NCBI GenBank assembly: GCA_025526915.1
Contig: JAHLKH010000250.1
Span: forward strand, 1-30,933
Direction of reading: 5' to 3'
Source: Entophlyctis helioformis
Lineage: Eukaryota > Chytridiomycota > Chytridiomycetes > Chytridiales > Chytriomycetaceae
DNA: 30,933 nucleotides
Part shown: piece by piece, positions 28,538-30,933 of the stretch
Layout of the letters: the number at the start of each line of letters is the position of its first letter
How positions within the stretch are numbered: position 1 is the first letter of the stretch
Program-made: the position numbers and the translations under genes
Notes under the pieces: model-generated
Database searches by the model: none
Seen by the model: the letters and a program-made list of their open reading frames with translations, nothing else
Told to the model about the DNA's origin: nothing

Positions 28538-29463
28538 ATGAGCACGAACGACGAGACGCAGCTGAAGGACGACGATACGGTCGACGTCTTTGGCACAGGC
28601 TGGTCGATGCTCTTCAACCTGCCCGAGATCAACATTGGCGAGCCCGGCGCTGTGATTGATGTGCGGCTGCCGGGTCTCGCCTCGGCCATCAAGCTGCACA
28701 TTGCCGACGTCGATGCCAAGAACACCGGCCTCTTTGCCCACCACCTGTGGAAGGCGTCCATCCTGGTGTCGAGGCTGCTGGTCAAGGACAACCGCAGCGG
28801 CGGTATGTTTGACGTTGTGGGCAAGTCGGTGCTCGAGCTCGGCGCCGGCGCCGGCCTGCCGAGCATAGTGTGTGCGCTGCTGGGTGCACAGCTCGTGGTG
28901 TCGAGCGACTATCCCGACGACCATCTCATCAAGACGCTCGACAAGAATCTGAGCGCCAACTTGGCTGGCAAGCTGCTCGACGGCCAGTCGGTGCATGCGG
29001 TCCCGCACATTTGGGGCGAGCCGGTCGACAACATGCTTGTTCCTGCGGCTGGCTTTGACCGGATCATCCTTGCCGATACGTTTTGGATGGGCCATCAGCA
29101 CGACAATCTGCTCAAGGACCTCGTTGCGATGCTGGCGCCGACTGGATCTGTCATTGCTGCGGCCGGCCTGCACTCTGGCCGCATGACCATGGAAAAGTTC
29201 TTTATCAGGGCCAAGGAGGACTATGGCTTTGTTGTCGAGCGGATCATGATTGTCAATGTGCCTGTAAGACCAACAGTCGCTTGCCATGTCTTGGCCAGTC
29301 TCGCGTGGACCTAACGGCATGCGTTGTGAATGTTCCATGGCAGGTTGGGTCTGGTGTGGGCGAGGAGCTGACGTGGGAGACTGTGGACGAGGCCGATGTC
29401 GTTGACACGATCGAGGAACGGTCACGCTTCCTGTTCCTGTTCAAGCTCACCAAGGCGCAATAA
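28538..29463 (+). CDS. EFM7: EFM7/NNT1-type protein methyltransferase
   Basis: Exons are 28538-29263 and 29344-29463 (281 aa), split by an 80-nt GTAAGA...CAG intron in phase 0. The ATG at 28538 follows the FAB1 stop by only 51 bp. Features of the class I SAM-dependent methyltransferase family 16 group are present: HHLWKASILVSRLL before the fold, motif I VLELGAGAGLPS (about 98-109) and a strand-2 SSDYPDD acidic loop. A motif IV-like FDRIILADTFWMGHQHDNLL follows. Yeast EFM7 (Nnt1, 261 aa) methylates the N-terminal Gly and Lys of elongation factor EF1A after Met removal; the SDYPD-type loop is shared with that subgroup. The substrate here is inferred. The stop codon overlaps an AATAAA, and the gene converges on the minus-strand acetyltransferase gene 114 bp downstream. 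Confidence 0.82.
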
Positions 29464-29464
29464 A
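29459..29464 (+). terminator. AATAAA overlapping the EFM7 stop codon
   Basis: The final CAA codon and the TAA stop (29461-29463) together form AATAAA. A G-rich then T-rich stretch follows, so this may be the polyadenylation signal, leaving a very short 3' UTR before the convergent gene. Confidence 0.45.
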
Positions 29465-29577
29465 AGGGGGGTGTGTTCATTCGCGCTGCGGGTTGGAGTT
29501 GTCAATGAGATGCCGAGAGAATACACGGGGTTGCATAATGAGGCGCTGCTGGAGGTACATGGGGACGTCCATGGGCA

Positions 29578-30893
29578 TCACGCAATCTCGAGATGGCCCT
29601 TGACCGCCGATCCGACATTGACCTGGTCAACAAGAAACGTGTCGTGGCCATACAGAGCGTCCAGCTCATAGTACGTGACGTTCTTGTTGCCGGCCTTCTT
29701 AAGGCAGCTTGCAATCTCTTTTTGCTGCCAGATGGGGAACAGAATGTCGGACTGCGCGCCGAGAACAAGCGTGGGCATCTGCACATTGCGCAAACTGTGC
29801 ACAAGAGCATTGATACTGTCCTGGCAATTCAGCTCGGCCGTGTCGTGGCCGTCTGATTCGGTTACAGCGGCAATGTGCGTCTGCTTGGCCGATGAGCAAA
29901 CACCCTGTGGCAGCGCCTGGCGGCCAGATGAGGTTCGTGCAGCGGATTGGTCGATCAGCGATGCCAGATCGCTCATGTCAAACATGTCCATGGCTTTGGA
30001 GATGTACAGCAGCGAGTTTGGATCGTAGGTCAAACAGAAACGCTCGCCCTGTCGCCAAGAGTCAGCAGCGGCAGTCTCTGGAACCTCCCAAGTCGGCGCA
30101 ACGCACCTGGTGGTCAAGATACGTCTCGATCAGAAAATCGGCACAGAATCCAGGAGGGACGTCTGGGTTGGACCGCTTGCGTCCAAATCTCTGCTCCCAT
30201 TCTGGGCCTGAACGGTAGCTGTCCATCGAATGGGGCCGTCAGCATCCAGCCATAGCACGGCACATCGGACGTCGACGCTGCTGCACCAACTCACGTGACT
30301 GTGGCAATCTGTCTGGCAAGCTGGCGTTGTCCGACCCGCGCATGTCAGCCGAGCCGCCAGCGTTTACGCACAAAGTGCAAGGCGACGGCAGTCTCACCTT
30401 CATGCCAATGTGCGGAAACACGCCGGAATAGTAGAACCCGCGGTTCCAGTTGGGATCGGCCATGAGAACTGTCGGCAGTGCAATGATGAGCGGCAGATCC
30501 AAGAGCGGCAGATCCAAGAGCGGCACAGGCAGCGTTGCCGAGTACCTTGGCGCTGAGCGTATCGCATGGCTATCGAGTATGGATGCGACCGGGCAGCTGC
30601 CGAGATCGTGATGAGTTTGCCGACACGCTCGGGGAACATTGCCGCAGCAGCCAAGGACTGCATGCCGCCCATGGAGCTGCCGACGCTGGCATGCAGACGC
30701 GTGATCCCCATGGCATCGAGCATCTTGAACTGTGCTCGCACCATGTCAAAGATGGTGAGCACGGGGAACCGGGTCGCGTAGGGCTTGCCGTCTGCCGGGT
30801 CAATGCTGCGCGGACCGGTCGAGCCGTAGCAGCCGCCGATGACATTGGTGCAGATGACGTGGTACTTGTCCGTGTCAATGGATCGGCCAGGCC
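29578..30893 (-). CDS. Homoserine O-acetyltransferase family enzyme (MetX/MET2 type), 5' partial
   Basis: Minus-strand exons: 30893-30546, 30468-30398, 30320-30295 (26 nt), 30218-30107 and 30048-29578; 341 residues are visible and all joins keep frame. At 30893 an acceptor (CAG) leads off the window. The product is an alpha/beta hydrolase: [29 protein letters not shown], then the nucleophile elbow [46 protein letters not shown] and [17 protein letters not shown] follow. The acid Asp is in GAQSDILFP and the His in YGHDTFL. The family moves an acyl group from acetyl- or succinyl-CoA to homoserine or serine, feeding methionine or cysteine synthesis. The SKAMDMFDM stretch recalls fungal members annotated as serine O-acyltransferases, so the acceptor is left open. 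Confidence 0.85.
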
Positions 30894-30933
30894 CTGCACT
30901 CGGTTGTCAATCGGGGCCAGTCAGCCGGCAGCC

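Noticed and set aside
1..30933. tRNA, rRNA and CRISPR features
   Set aside because: No convincing tRNA arm pairs, rRNA blocks or regularly spaced repeat-spacer arrays were seen; the tandem repeats present lack unique spacers.

Overview
The window is nuclear DNA from a GC-rich, compact, intron-bearing eukaryote, most likely a fungus and perhaps an early-diverging (zoosporic) lineage. The case for a fungus is the gene set: a homoserine O-acetyltransferase family enzyme, an NSR1/GAR2-type nucleolin, an EFM7-type methyltransferase, FAB1 and an ARID2/RSC9 chromatin subunit. Introns are short (43-212 nt, one of 500 nt). They use GTGCGT, GTGAGT or GTAAGT donors and usually carry a CTGAC or CTAAT branch-like motif just before the AG. 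No bacterial operons, CRISPR arrays, rRNA or tRNA were seen. Most long open frames antisense to genes are shadows caused by G/C-rich third codon positions.

Layout, left to right. 1-386 (-): first two exons of a partial protein, tentatively a GYP7-type Rab GAP. 1247-3486 (+): secreted or vacuolar alkaline phosphatase, two exons. 3742-5856 (+): leucine-rich-repeat protein with long disordered arms. 6000-6440: decayed 3' part of a Ty1/copia pol gene. 6441-8627: about 2.2 kb without a recognisable gene, rich in short tandem duplications. 8628-10858 (+): divergent cyclin in five exons with a long Ala/Pro-rich, basic-patch N-terminal arm. 11030-12857: a second decayed copia relic holding the reverse transcriptase region; its last 86 bp match the first 86 bp of the relic at 6000. 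12918-16209 (+): Nup88/Nup82-type nucleoporin. 16383-18308 (+): nucleolin-like NSR1 with acidic arm, two RRMs and an RGG tail. 18445-21553 (-): ARID2/RSC9-type remodeller subunit. 21601-22508 (-): a small tRNA-splicing endonuclease SEN15-like gene in five short exons that no single open frame reveals. 22581-24240 (+): mitochondrial ribosomal protein uL1m in seven exons. 24388-28486 (+): FAB1/PIKfyve-type lipid kinase lacking FYVE and most of the CCT domain. 28538-29463 (+): EFM7/NNT1-type methyltransferase. 29578-30893 (-): homoserine O-acetyltransferase family enzyme, 5' end beyond the window.

The right half (from about 12.9 kb) is tightly packed. The SEN15-like and uL1m start codons are 72 bp apart on opposite strands, and only 51 bp separate the FAB1 stop from the EFM7 start. 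The genes are ordinary housekeeping functions rather than one pathway: nuclear pore, nucleolus, chromatin, tRNA splicing, mitochondrial translation, phosphoinositide signalling, protein methylation and sulfur amino acid synthesis. I found no convincing new multi-gene system. The most interesting signals are the pair of copia fragments that overlap by 86 bp, the hidden SEN15-like gene, the FAB1 whose CCT core is replaced by low-complexity sequence, a probable GC-AG intron in the ARID2/RSC9 gene, and the repeat-built cyclin.
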